Below are positions 1 through 9,337 of a stretch of 64,000 bases of DNA, one piece after another. Every line of letters starts with the position of its first letter. Position 1 is the first letter of the stretch. The position numbers and the translations under genes were made by a program. Origin of the DNA: Blumeriella jaapii (taxonomy: Eukaryota > Ascomycota > Leotiomycetes > Helotiales > Drepanopezizaceae); contig VWND01000016.1 of assembly GCA_009599575.1 (NCBI GenBank), positions 787,215-851,214 on the forward strand. The letters are read 5' to 3'. Below the pieces are notes generated by a model that searched no databases, was not told where the DNA came from, and worked only from the letters and a program-made list of their open reading frames with translations.

Positions 1-1310
1 GCTATTTATTAAGCGAAAACTTATAAAAGCCAGAAAACCATTTTACGAACGCAAAAGAAATTGTAAAAAAATACTTAAAAAATACGATAAATAATAGCAA
101 CGGAGCAGTAACGAATGCGCGTCGTAAAAGCAAAGAAAAAAAAACAAAAACATTTAGAAAATCTTAGAACCGCCGTTAAGCCAATTTATTTTTATCGTTA
201 TTTTTTTTTATTATTATCGTTATTTTTTTTAAATTTAAAAGCAGCGGCAGGCTAAAAAGAATTAGTATTAAACGAATTCGCAAAGCATTCGATTTATTCT
301 AGTCAAAGCTTCTACGATAGCCGTAATCGAATTCTGAATTACAGCTACGATATTTTCGTAGAAATCTAAAATTTAATTCAATTGGTCAGAATAGATCCGA
401 ACGACGTTTTCGAAACGTCGGAAAATACGTTTTATATTAGCGTCGTTAAATAAAAGGGCCGGCGCAGCCAAGGTTTTTAAAACAGCAGCAGCCGCCAAAC
501 CGGCAGGAACGAGCGCAGCAGCAACAGCGGCAGCCCGAGCCGCGGCGCGATTCGTACGATTTTCGACTATTATAAAAGCCGAAGCGTCACCTTTTTTTAA
601 ACGATTTATATAAGCGTCGTAAATAATAAAATCGATAAAAGTTTTAATAAAAGTTTTGGCTTCGGCAGCAAAAAGAAAAAAAGCGGCAACGGCGATAGCA
701 ATATCGAAACGATTTATAAAATCGTTAAGGCCCGCGAAAAAAATTTGCGTTTTAATAGCGCGTGCGGCAAAAACCTGTAGCTAATTAAAAGCGAATTCGA
801 ATAAAAATCTAAAAGATTTATAAAAAAGCATTAAATATGCGAAGCTTTGCAGCGGTTGTATTTTACGCTGGAAAGTTCGAAAACGCAAAAAAGCAAAAAA
901 TCCGCTGTAATACTTTCGCGTAAAATTAAGCGAGCGCACCGAAAGCAAATAAAAATTAAAAGCATTTTGAAAGTTCGCGGCGAACGCGGCGAAAAGCAAT
1001 TAATTAAAATAAAAAAAAGCTGACGAGAAAAAAAAAAAAAAAAAAAAAAAAAAAGAAATTAAACAGGAAAATGGCGGCCATTTTAAAAAAAAAAGCTTTT
1101 TCAAACGAAAATACGAGCGCTACCGAAAACAAAAAAAATAAAACAGCAAAACAGCTATAATTTACGATCAAAAGCGAAAAAAACAGTTATAATTTACGAC
1201 CGAAAGCGAAAAAAACCGTACGTTATTTCGAAAGCGTAACGCACGCTATATACGAAAGCATACGCATAAAAAAATCAATCGCTTTTAAAAACCAAAGGCT
1301 TAAAAAAAAA
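1..1310 (+). pseudogene. C0 integrase tail and downstream Ala-rich region, RIP-degraded
   Basis: Mutated former coding sequence of family C after the integrase core. Plus-strand reading gives basic, Lys/Arg-rich stretches at about 1-170, an Ala-rich stretch at about 455-560 with GCAGCAGC-type runs, and a Lys/Glu-type stretch over the A tract at 1028-1054. Frames are interrupted by TAA/TAG and shift several times. The same order of features is found inverted in C3 (31939 to about 33300), so the region belongs to the element. Its function is unknown; it may be the C-terminal extension of pol or a separate small ORF. The short open frame on the minus strand at 781-999 is a Phe-rich antisense shadow. 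Confidence 0.55.
1028..1054. repeat. Poly(A) tract, 27 nt, inside C0
   Basis: An uninterrupted run of A. A long T run occupies the equivalent place in inverted copy C3 (about 32203-32231), so the tract is part of family C and not a local artefact. On the sense strand it would encode poly-Lys, or poly-Lys/Glu before mutation. Confidence 0.85.
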
Positions 1311-1315
1311 AATAA

Positions 1316-1729
1316 TATCAGAAACTAATATCACGTGTATAAGTTAAATAATCCGCCAAAACCTTCTGCTTTTTACCAATTCTCGAATAATACTCGCTAC
1401 GGATAGGCCGTAGGGGCCGGATAGTATTATAAAAGCTAAAAATAATATTTAAGTAAAATATTTTATAAAAATAATTGCTAAAAAACCAGTTATTAAAATT
1501 ATATTAAAAAGAATAAAAAAAGGTCGGGATAAGGGCTGGAAAAGCATACTAAATAAAGTTCGCCTGGTTTCCTAAGAAATACTTTTTTCGAAGGCTCCAC
1601 CCCTCCTTTTATACTTATACACGCCTTTTACTAAAGATGTAAAAGGTAGAAATCAGTCTGACTATCAACCCAATCTTATCTGAGCTCTATTGTCTGAACT
1701 AGTGTTTCCCTGCCTTTTCAATTCTTACA
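1316..1729 (+). repeat. Family C LTR (3' LTR of C0), 414 bp
   Basis: It starts TATCAGAAAC (TGTCAGGAAC in less mutated copies) and ends TTCAATTCTTACA, giving TG..CA ends. The same repeat lies at 21186-21603, 22345-22758 and inverted at 31525-31938. A conserved GC-rich core reads GGATAGGCCGTAGGGGCCGG. A purine-rich stretch (AAAGGCTTAAAAAAAAAAA) directly upstream fits a polypurine tract, which supports a 3' LTR reading on the plus strand. Confidence 0.9.
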
Positions 1730-4160
1730 TCGATTATTTTCGAATTATATATAAATGTAAACAAAACGTAATAATCGAAAATGGCGTCGGTAAGGTTTTC
1801 GATTTTTTCTTTTTTTTAAAAATCGGCGATATCGAATTTTGTAATTGTAATACGGTCGGAATTAGCGAGGCTTAAAGCGATCGGAACGTTAAAATAAGCT
1901 ACGAAGCAATAATTTCCGAAGTTCCGAATAATTAAAACAGCGAAATAAAAGCCGAGGTGTATTTTAAAAGCTTGTTAAATAAAACTGTAAAATATATTAG
2001 CGAAAAAAGCTGTAAGCGCTTTTTGGGTTTTAACCAATCGAAAATAATATTTATATATAACTATTTTTTTTTTTATAAAATACAATAATAATTTGTTTTT
2101 TCCGTTGTAAAATCTTACGTAATTAACGAATTCGCAATTTAGTTTAAATAAACTTTAAAATACATTTTCGATAAAAAAGCCAAAAAAATCGGTTTTTGGA
2201 AATATTCGTTGTTTTTATTTTTTTTTATTTTAATCGAGTTTTATAATCGCGCTGAAAGCTTTAAAATTTGTTTTAAAATTCGCGTAGCCCAGATAAGTTT
2301 TAATACGCGTTTAAGTAATTTTCGCAGTTTTTCGTCGAAACATAAATTAATTATTAAAATCAATTTCGAATACGTCGTAATCCGAATTTTTAATAATAAC
2401 GAACCGATTAGCGAAACCGATAACGTCGATTTTTTTTATAATTAAATCGTAGTACGCCGCGTAACAACGTATATAAAAATAGCAAAACTTGCCGTTTTTT
2501 TTAATATTAATATTATTCGTAAAAACGAAATTATAAAATCGGAGTTTTGTAGCGAAAAAAAACTCGAGTAAAAACGGATTATCGTTTTTAAAAGTTTTTT
2601 TTATTTATTCCGGCGTATTATATTTGCAATTTTCCGAAAAAAGCTTAATTTAGTTTTTATTCGAAGCAAAAAAAAAAAAGCTAACGAATTTATTTAATTT
2701 TTGTATAAAAATATCGAAGTAAAACTTTTAAATCGTTTCGTCGTCGAAAGCGAAAATTTTAAGCAAAATAATTTGATTTATGTTTTTTATATAATTTTTT
2801 TCGCGATAATTTCGATATTTTTTTTTAAATTTTTTCGGTCGAATCGTGTAATAATCGAAATCTTAAATACTTTTATTAAAATCTAAAATATTAGCGATAA
2901 TAATACGACGTTTTTAAACGCAATAAGCGTTTTTAATATTTGCGTATTTAATTTCGAAAAATTAAATTTAAAATCGTTTAAGTTTTTTTTTTTCGAAATA
3001 CCGGCGTTTTTTAAATTTGATTTCGTAAAATCGTCGCGTTTTTTGTTAATTAATTTAAAAATTGTAATTCGGCGTCGATTTCCGGCTGTTTTTACTCGCG
3101 GTGCTTTTTCTGCTAGCGACGCGAATAGTTTTTTTTTTCGAATAAAAAAGGTTTTGAAAATATCGGCGCGCTTTTTTACGTTTTTCGTTTTTATTTTTTT
3201 TAAAATCGTTTTTATAAATATAATAAGTTTTTTGTATTCGAATAAACGATTATTTGTTATTACGCTTTTAATTTCGTTTTCGGATTCGTTTTCGATAATT
3301 AAAAATAAAAATCGCCGAGTTATTTTAGCTATTTTGAAAATATTAATTGCTACCGCGTATATTTTTTCGAATTAAACGAGAATAATATTAGCTTTTTCGT
3401 TTTTTCGTCGTCGTAAATTTAAAATATCGAAATAGCGTCGTTTTTTTTTTTCGGTATAAAAATGTCGTATTTAGCGACGCTTAATCTTTTATTTTAAAAA
3501 AAAATCAAATTTAAAAATTCGCAGCCGATTAAAACTTTTTTTAACGATTATATAACGTCGTCGATTAATTTGCAAACAATTGTAAAAAAGTTTATAAATC
3601 TGCGAGCTTTTGGATTATTAGTTTTTAAAATTTGCGTTTTAAAAATAAAAGCGTTTAATATTCAAACTATTTTTTTTGTAAAAATAATAATTTCGAAAAA
3701 GCGAGCGAAATGCCAAAGTAAAATAACACCGGTGATTTTGTTAAAAACGTATTTTTAAATATCTTTTTCTCGTTGATTTAGCAAAAAGCGCAATATTCGG
3801 TCTGTTATTTTTTTTTTATTATTTCGAGCTTTTTTTATTCCGGCGAAAGCTTTTAAAGCGTTATCGTAATTTAGCAGAAACTTATCGTAATTAAAGCTTT
3901 TGCGAACGAATTTAGCTTTAACGAATCTTTCGTAATCGAATAAAAATTCGTTAACGTTTTCAATTATTATATCGAATTGTTTTATAAATATTTTTACGAA
4001 AGCTGTTTATTAATTTAAAATAGCGGTATTATATATTTGCTTAAATTCGGAAAAGTTGCGTATAATAATTCCGTTTTAAAATAAATTAAAAATAAGTTTG
4101 TTAAGTTTAATAACGCTTTATTTAAAAAACAATATAATATCGATAAATTTGTTAATTAAA
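1730..4160 (-). pseudogene. B0 region downstream of integrase, unknown protein, 3'-truncated
   Basis: The third-region ORF of family B, present also at 50090-53330 (B2, sense plus) and 56400-59690 (B3, sense minus). Read on the minus strand, the inferred product begins with a hydrophilic segment related to SFFKQSVIKPGKFIF and continues with Lys/Arg/Asn-rich and Phe-rich stretches. Gln and Trp positions are often replaced by TAA/TAG. C0 removes the last approximately 0.8 kb. I recognise no domain. Open frames on the plus strand here (2209-2445, 3043-3375) are Phe/Ile/Lys-rich antisense shadows. Confidence 0.6.
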
Positions 4161-4164
4161 AAAA

Positions 4165-4660
4165 TGTATTATATTTATTAAAAAGTAATTGAAAAAAAGT
4201 ACGAAGATTATAAAATATTTATATCCAAAAGTTACGGAAATCCGCATGCTGTTTTTTTAATAAATTATAATTATTCAAATAGCCACCCGTCCAAAACAAC
4301 GAAAAAAATAAGTAATACAGAAATTAGCAAATAATAAAATGCATAAAAAATAATTTTCGTAAAATATGCGAATAATATAAATATATTAAATATACGGCTT
4401 AAATATATACAAGATTTTTGTTTTAATAAACAAAAGTACAATTAAACAAAAAAAAATATAATAGATATTTTAAATAATATAAAAAAAGATTTTAAAAATA
4501 AATAATATATATAAAACAAAATGATTAAATTGTATATAAGCAAAGCAAAATACGAATAATAAAATAATATACGATTAAAAAAAAACAATAGACAATAAAA
4601 ATAATAAAACAATTAATAAACAATCTTATATGCATCTTTTTCCTTTTCGATCATAAATGG
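4165..4660. other. AT-rich, CpG-free spacer of family B (B0 copy)
   Basis: About 500 bp made almost only of A and T with practically no CpG, between the integrase end and the 3' region. The same spacer is at about 49600-50090 and 59690-60180. Its composition differs from the flanking mutated coding sequence, which keeps many CpG, so it was probably never coding. It may hold a terminator for pol or a promoter for the 3' ORF. Confidence 0.7.
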
Positions 4661-4990
4661 AATCACGATTTAAACTGTTTTTTTAACAGCGGAATTATCG
4701 TCCGGTCGTTTTTAAACTTTTTTAAAAGTTTTTTTTTAAAAAATATAATCGTTTTAATCGGAATCGTCGTCGAAATCGCTAAAATCGGAATCGTTTTTTA
4801 ATTCAAAATCCAAAGAATAAATTTGCTGATTTCTTTTATAAAATCGCTTTAACCGGTTAGCAGCGAACGTTTTTTTTAATTTTGTTTTATCGAATTTCGT
4901 AAATTTGTAATAGCTTTTATTTAATTCGGTTTCGTATATTTCGTAAAATCCGAGCCATTTATAATTAAATTTAATATCGGCCGATTTATT
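4661..4990 (-). pseudogene. B0 integrase C-terminal part (distal to the LINE)
   Basis: The C-terminal end of the family B integrase, separated from the rest by the LINE. It corresponds to 49253-49580 in B2 and 60190-60535 in B3. The inferred product carries a LGFYEVYEAE-like stretch followed by YYKL, and NRLKRFY, resembling the beta-rich C-terminal DNA-binding part of gypsy integrases, then an Asp/Ser-rich acidic tail. It contains mutated stops. Confidence 0.65.
4977..4990. repeat. Target-site duplication of the LINE, left copy
   Basis: TCGGCCGATTTATT, identical to 11298-11311. The uninterrupted target occurs once in B2 (49253-49266, reverse complement) and once in B3 (60522-60535), which proves the duplication. 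It could be 15 bp, because the next base is A on both sides. Confidence 0.96.
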
Positions 4991-5524
4991 AGTAGTAGTA
5001 GTAATATTGATTAACGTCTAGCGGAATGCAGCCGAGAGGCTGCCCTCCTAGGACCTCCCAGGGGGTACGGAAACGTGCTAAGCTAAGAAATTAAATACAA
5101 AGTACGACTCCGAAAGCAGTTCGTGTTGGTACAGCTAAAGCTGCTGTCGACTACGCTCTTCGCCGCCTTTTGCGATGGTCCGTCAGTGAAATTTGTAGGC
5201 GTAAAGCCCAGAAAAAAGCCCAAAGAGTATGCATACGGCACCGATCAAAATATGATTTGTCGGTTGCGTGGAAACGCACAATGGTATGGCCAGTAGGCCG
5301 AGAAAAGAAAAGAAAAGCAGTATTTAAATATCCGAATCCAAAAACCAAAAGCAGAAAAACAGGCTTGCGCCTACCAAGATAAAAAAGCATCCGTTATACA
5401 AATATGCATAATAGTGTTCGCTTCGCTGTAACGTCGCTTCGCGCGGCCGTACGCAGCTTATTTTGTTCGAGCTGCATTCGATCAGGGCAAGCAGTATACG
5501 TACGTATGGCAGAACTGGTTATAT
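4991..5524 (-). other. LINE 3' UTR with (ACT)n tail and terminal stem-loop
   Basis: The sense strand ends ATTACTACTACTACT at the target duplication. Just inside the end is a perfect 6-bp stem at 5028-5043 (GCAGCC, GAGA loop on the plus strand, GGCTGC). LINE reverse transcriptases commonly recognise 3' structures, so stem plus tail is a plausible recognition site; that role is inference. Two overlapping open frames at 5151-5390 on both strands show no recognisable product. Confidence 0.7.
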
Positions 5525-8500
5525 TTAAGAGATTGTAATGGTAACGCGTAGAAACGTTACAAAATTCTCTGGCTCGCGGAACAGGTCTTTAAGAAATATT
5601 ACGGCCTCTCGCTCGGTTCGGAAAAAAGCGTTTGATCGAGTTTTCTTGGGCCAACCAAGGAAACGTTTGATCGCGCGGCGGCATAGCATTAAATACAGTA
5701 AGGTCTTAAGCTTTTTGCATTTGCAACGCAGTTCAGCGTCGGTGTGGTTGTACTTGACGTAATACCACTCGTAGTCTCTATAAGTGATTCTGGTCGCCAA
5801 ATAGTGGTGGAGCAGTCGTTTCGGCATATCGAGCTTCGGCAAAAGTTTGACTGCGTAGACCGGGTCCCATCGCTTGTAATTTCGTAAGAGTTTCCTGCTG
5901 GCTGTCTCCCACCAGAGGCTTCGGTGCGAATCACGCACTTTTTTGAAATCGAAGCGTATTCCATTCACAGTCGGTTCGGACGCAAAGCCCTTATCCCAAA
6001 GGGTCTTTTCTGCGCCCGCATTTGCCAGTTTGTCGGCGGCCTCGTTGCCTTCGATACTCGTATAGCCCGGTGCCCATTTGATTCTTACGTCGTATGTTTC
6101 CATCACTCTTTGGCAGGCCAAAAAGGCCTATTAGGAGGAGGAGAAGAGTATTCCGCGTATTCTCCAGATCACTGAGATGCTGTCGATACACATCCATAGC
6201 TTTTGCGTGCGCACTTCGGCTGGCATGCTCGCAGCCTTTTGCAGGCTTTTTTATGCTTCTATCGCTTTTGCGTCGAAAACGTAGGAATGGTCGTTTATCG
6301 AGCCGTACCCAAACGCTATTTGCCTGCGGTTCTGATATATGGCGTATCCGTAGCCTACGAGGTGGGCGCCGTTTTTATATTTCTCGCAGCCGTTCGAAAA
6401 GATCGTGACGTCTTCGGGGGGTAGTTCTGCCTACCATTTCTTAAAGTTTTCCGCGGCCTTTTTCTTTTTGACGCCTATAATAGGGTCGGTGCGGCTGCCG
6501 GGCGAAAAATGCGGGAGAACCAATTTGGGTCGTGGGATTTATGGAAAAATATCGCCGAAGCGCTGGATCTTCGTTTTAGCGGCCATATATATGCCCGCGT
6601 ATCTGCTTCGAGAGATCACTGGGATAAGAATGCGTTGGACCAAAGGATGCGCCTCGTCCACGGTTTGCAATTTCATCGCAAAACGTGCTTTGGCCTTCTT
6701 CAAGGCCGCGCTCGCGAAAGGAAAGCCTGCGTCTCGTATCATTGTGGTAAAAAGGATGGTGCGCCATACAAGGAGTACTCCTCGTGCGGCCAAAATAATG
6801 GTTTTCTGTATCAGGTCGATATGACCGCCGAAACGGGTGCTGATTTGGCTGTTTCGTCCGGTTCGGCGTCCAAATTTCGTGCGGCCTGCGTACCAGATTT
6901 CGGTTTCAAACAATATCGAAAGGAAAACACAAGTGATCACTGCTTTTCGCAGCGCGCTAGCCGGAGGGCTATTGTTAATTCGGCCGAAGCCTTTAATATG
7001 TTGCGCCGCCTGTCGTGCCTTGCTTGCGCGTTCTTTGACGTGTCGTTTGAAAGTGAATTTTCGATCGAACCAAATCCTTAGCCAACGCAGCGCGGGTTGC
7101 TCGCCTTCTTTCGCCGTAATAATGCAGGAGATCGTAATCCTGTCGTCGACCACAATCGAAAAGGCGTAGTTACTATTTTGCGTAGTAATATATATCATCT
7201 CGATCTTTTCCGGCGCGAAAGCGATCTTATGTTCGTCTCCCCACTCGAAGATATCGCGAACGTTTTTCGCAAGTAGCTCGATATTGTCGTCCAAGCTGTG
7301 TGAAGTGCGGTAAATCAGTATATCGTTTGCGTACTCAAAGCGAAAAGTAAGGTCTTGATTAAGCAATTCTGCTAGGTACAGCATGTACAGAACCGGAGAG
7401 AATGGCGACCTTTGGGGGGTGCCGTAATAAACGTAGCTAGAATCAGTAGTCTCTTTTTCGAATCGTACCTGCACTCGTCGTTTCGTGAGAAACGATTTGA
7501 TCAGTAAAAGGAGTGGGAGGGGCCACTTTTGCTCGGTCATCTTCTTAAGCAGGCGTCGGGTCAGGACGGCGTCAAACGCGCTTTGCACGTTTAAAATAAC
7601 AATCGTAACATCTTTTTGCGGCGAGCGCAGTCTCGATGTCGGCCGTAAAACACGCTGCCAGGTCGAGGGCAGAGCGTTTCGGAAGAGCGCTTTCATGTTA
7701 TGGGCTAAGCAAGCCGGTCGTGAGCGCTGTCTACGCGATTTTGCTAGCGATAATTCTCTCGAAGCCTTTGGATATGCAAAAAAAAAGGGCGATCGGGCGC
7801 CACGAGCGTGGAAAGGATTTGTTCCGTTTGCCGGTCTTGACTATCATGGCCATTTCGGCCAGCTTCCAAAGGGTCGGGAAATGGTTCGTGGCGAGGCAGC
7901 GGTTGAACAGGCCATATATAGCGGTTCTGACCTTTTCCCAGCAGGCTTTCAGGAGTCTTACCGTAACCCGGTCAATGCCCGGAGAAATGCTAATAACTCC
8001 GATGCAGTATCTTTCCATTTCTTCGGGCGACACGGAGTCTGCTCAAAAGAGGTGGCCCGACTCTGCTTATTCGGTAAAAGAATCTTGGTCGAGATCGTCG
8101 GTGGCTGAAAAGCGGCCAAGTACTTCGTTTTTCAAAGCATTGGCCTTGTCTTTAGTGTCTTTAATCACAACGCCGTTTATCACTAATAAAGAAGCTTTAA
8201 AGTTCGTGGTCATTCGGTGCCAGCCCATTATTTTGTACAGCTTTTCGTCATTATCGATCCCGTTGATAAGCTTTCGCTAGTAGTTCCTTTTCGCTTTGCG
8301 CATTATGACGAGGAATTGCCTGGTTTTTTTAAGGATTTTACCGTCGTATACCATTTTGCGTGCTCGCAAATGTCGGTCCCTGGCTTTTTGGCACTCGTCG
8401 GTCCATTATGGGATGGCCTGTAAGTCCTTTTGAAAGGGCTTTCCGGCAGCTGTAATGCTTTTTTGAAAGACCCGGGCCAGCGCAGCCGCGTATTCGTCCA

Positions 8501-9337
8501 GCTTTTCTGGCGTTGATAATATGGCGGGGTCCGCGAATCGGCTGATTTCTGCGCGCATCAGGCCTGCGAATTTGCCGAGTTCTGAATCGGGTACTTTGTA
8601 ATGTATCTGGGTCACGGGTATTTTCCTTTTGCTAGGGAAGATCGTTACTTGGGTCTCGTGGTCTGAGCCGCTGTGCATATCGTATCGTATCGTAGTGATC
8701 GAATTGGGCACGTTCGAAAAGGTAAGATCTAGAACGTGTCTTTTGTTATGTGTGAGTTCGCTAGCGGCGCCGATGAAGTTTATATCCGAGATAGCAGCCT
8801 AGTCTGCGAGATATCCTTCACTTTTTGCCGTGTCCGACCCCGGCTCAAAAGTGTCGTGTCGAGCATTGAAGTCGCCGCCCATTATGCAGTTGAAAGGTGG
8901 TTCGAGATATGTCACGTAGTTCAGTACTTGTTGGGTATGGCTCTGTTTGTACACGTTGAGAATAGAGTATGTGTTTATATTCAGCCAAAGCAGGTTTCTG
9001 CTGTTAACTAATCGTCGTTGTTGTGGGTTGAGTCCTGCGCCCTTTCGGATATAGGTCAATATCCTAAGGCGTATTCGCTCGAAGATTTCCTTTTCGGTTT
9101 CGTCTTATAAGTCGATCGGTGTATACAAGTCGTATGACGGGTGGTTTTGTGTCTTGGTCCCCGGAGCGCTTCAGGGTTTTTGCACGCAAATCACGTTTAT
9201 GCGCTTTGCATCGCATAAGTGCAAAAGCGTAATATGCTTCGGTTGTCCTTTTTGAACGTTTGCCCAGCAGATGTTAAGATCTGTTTTAAGCTTTCGGTTG
9301 CGGGATCCTCCGCGTTGCTTGTAAAGGTGTCCTACTA
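5525..9337 (-). pseudogene. LINE ORF2: endonuclease, reverse transcriptase, RNase H (inactivated)
   Basis: The polyprotein for target-primed reverse transcription. From the 5' side: an APE-type endonuclease (about 9250-8650) with GDFNARH at about 8856-8876 and GSDHE at about 8655-8670, but the usual VQEP motif reads VQKP (Lys at 9177-9179). The RT N-terminal block (PRSWRPI) is at 8033-7731. RT motif A reads LNVQSAFD (Asn at 7589-7591) and motif C reads YAND (7322-7333), so both catalytic Asp are lost. RNase H has FSNGC (Asn at 6392-6394) and WAPGYTSIEGNEAAD with Tyr for His. A Cys/His cluster (CKCKKLKTLLYLMLC) ends the protein. There is a one-base frameshift at T5 7613-7617, plus several stops. 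Length, about 1,270 codons, is normal for the clade. No start ATG is visible. Confidence 0.93.

Larger units (their letters stand above)
1..1729 (+). mobile_element. Family C gypsy-like retrotransposon copy C0, 3' end
   Basis: This is the 3' end of a Ty3/gypsy-type LTR element reading on the plus strand; the rest lies left of the window. It matches, in inverted orientation, 31525 to about 33300 (copy C3), which sits directly downstream of the C3 integrase. That places this segment between integrase and the 3' LTR. It ends at 1729 inside copy B0: the B sequence that is continuous near 57261 resumes at 1730, so C0 appears to have inserted into B0. The target duplication cannot be checked because the 5' end is not in view. 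Confidence 0.85.

Noticed and set aside
3043..3375. 110-codon open frame on the plus strand as a gene
   Set aside because: It is antisense to the family B 3' region, rich in Phe/Ile/Lys, and reappears in B3 (58612-58920) only because the element is repeated. Loss of C on the sense strand removes antisense stops.
6405..8280. Several 130-214 codon plus-strand frames opposite the LINE
   Set aside because: They are shadows of ORF2; the minus strand has endonuclease, RT and RNase H motifs.
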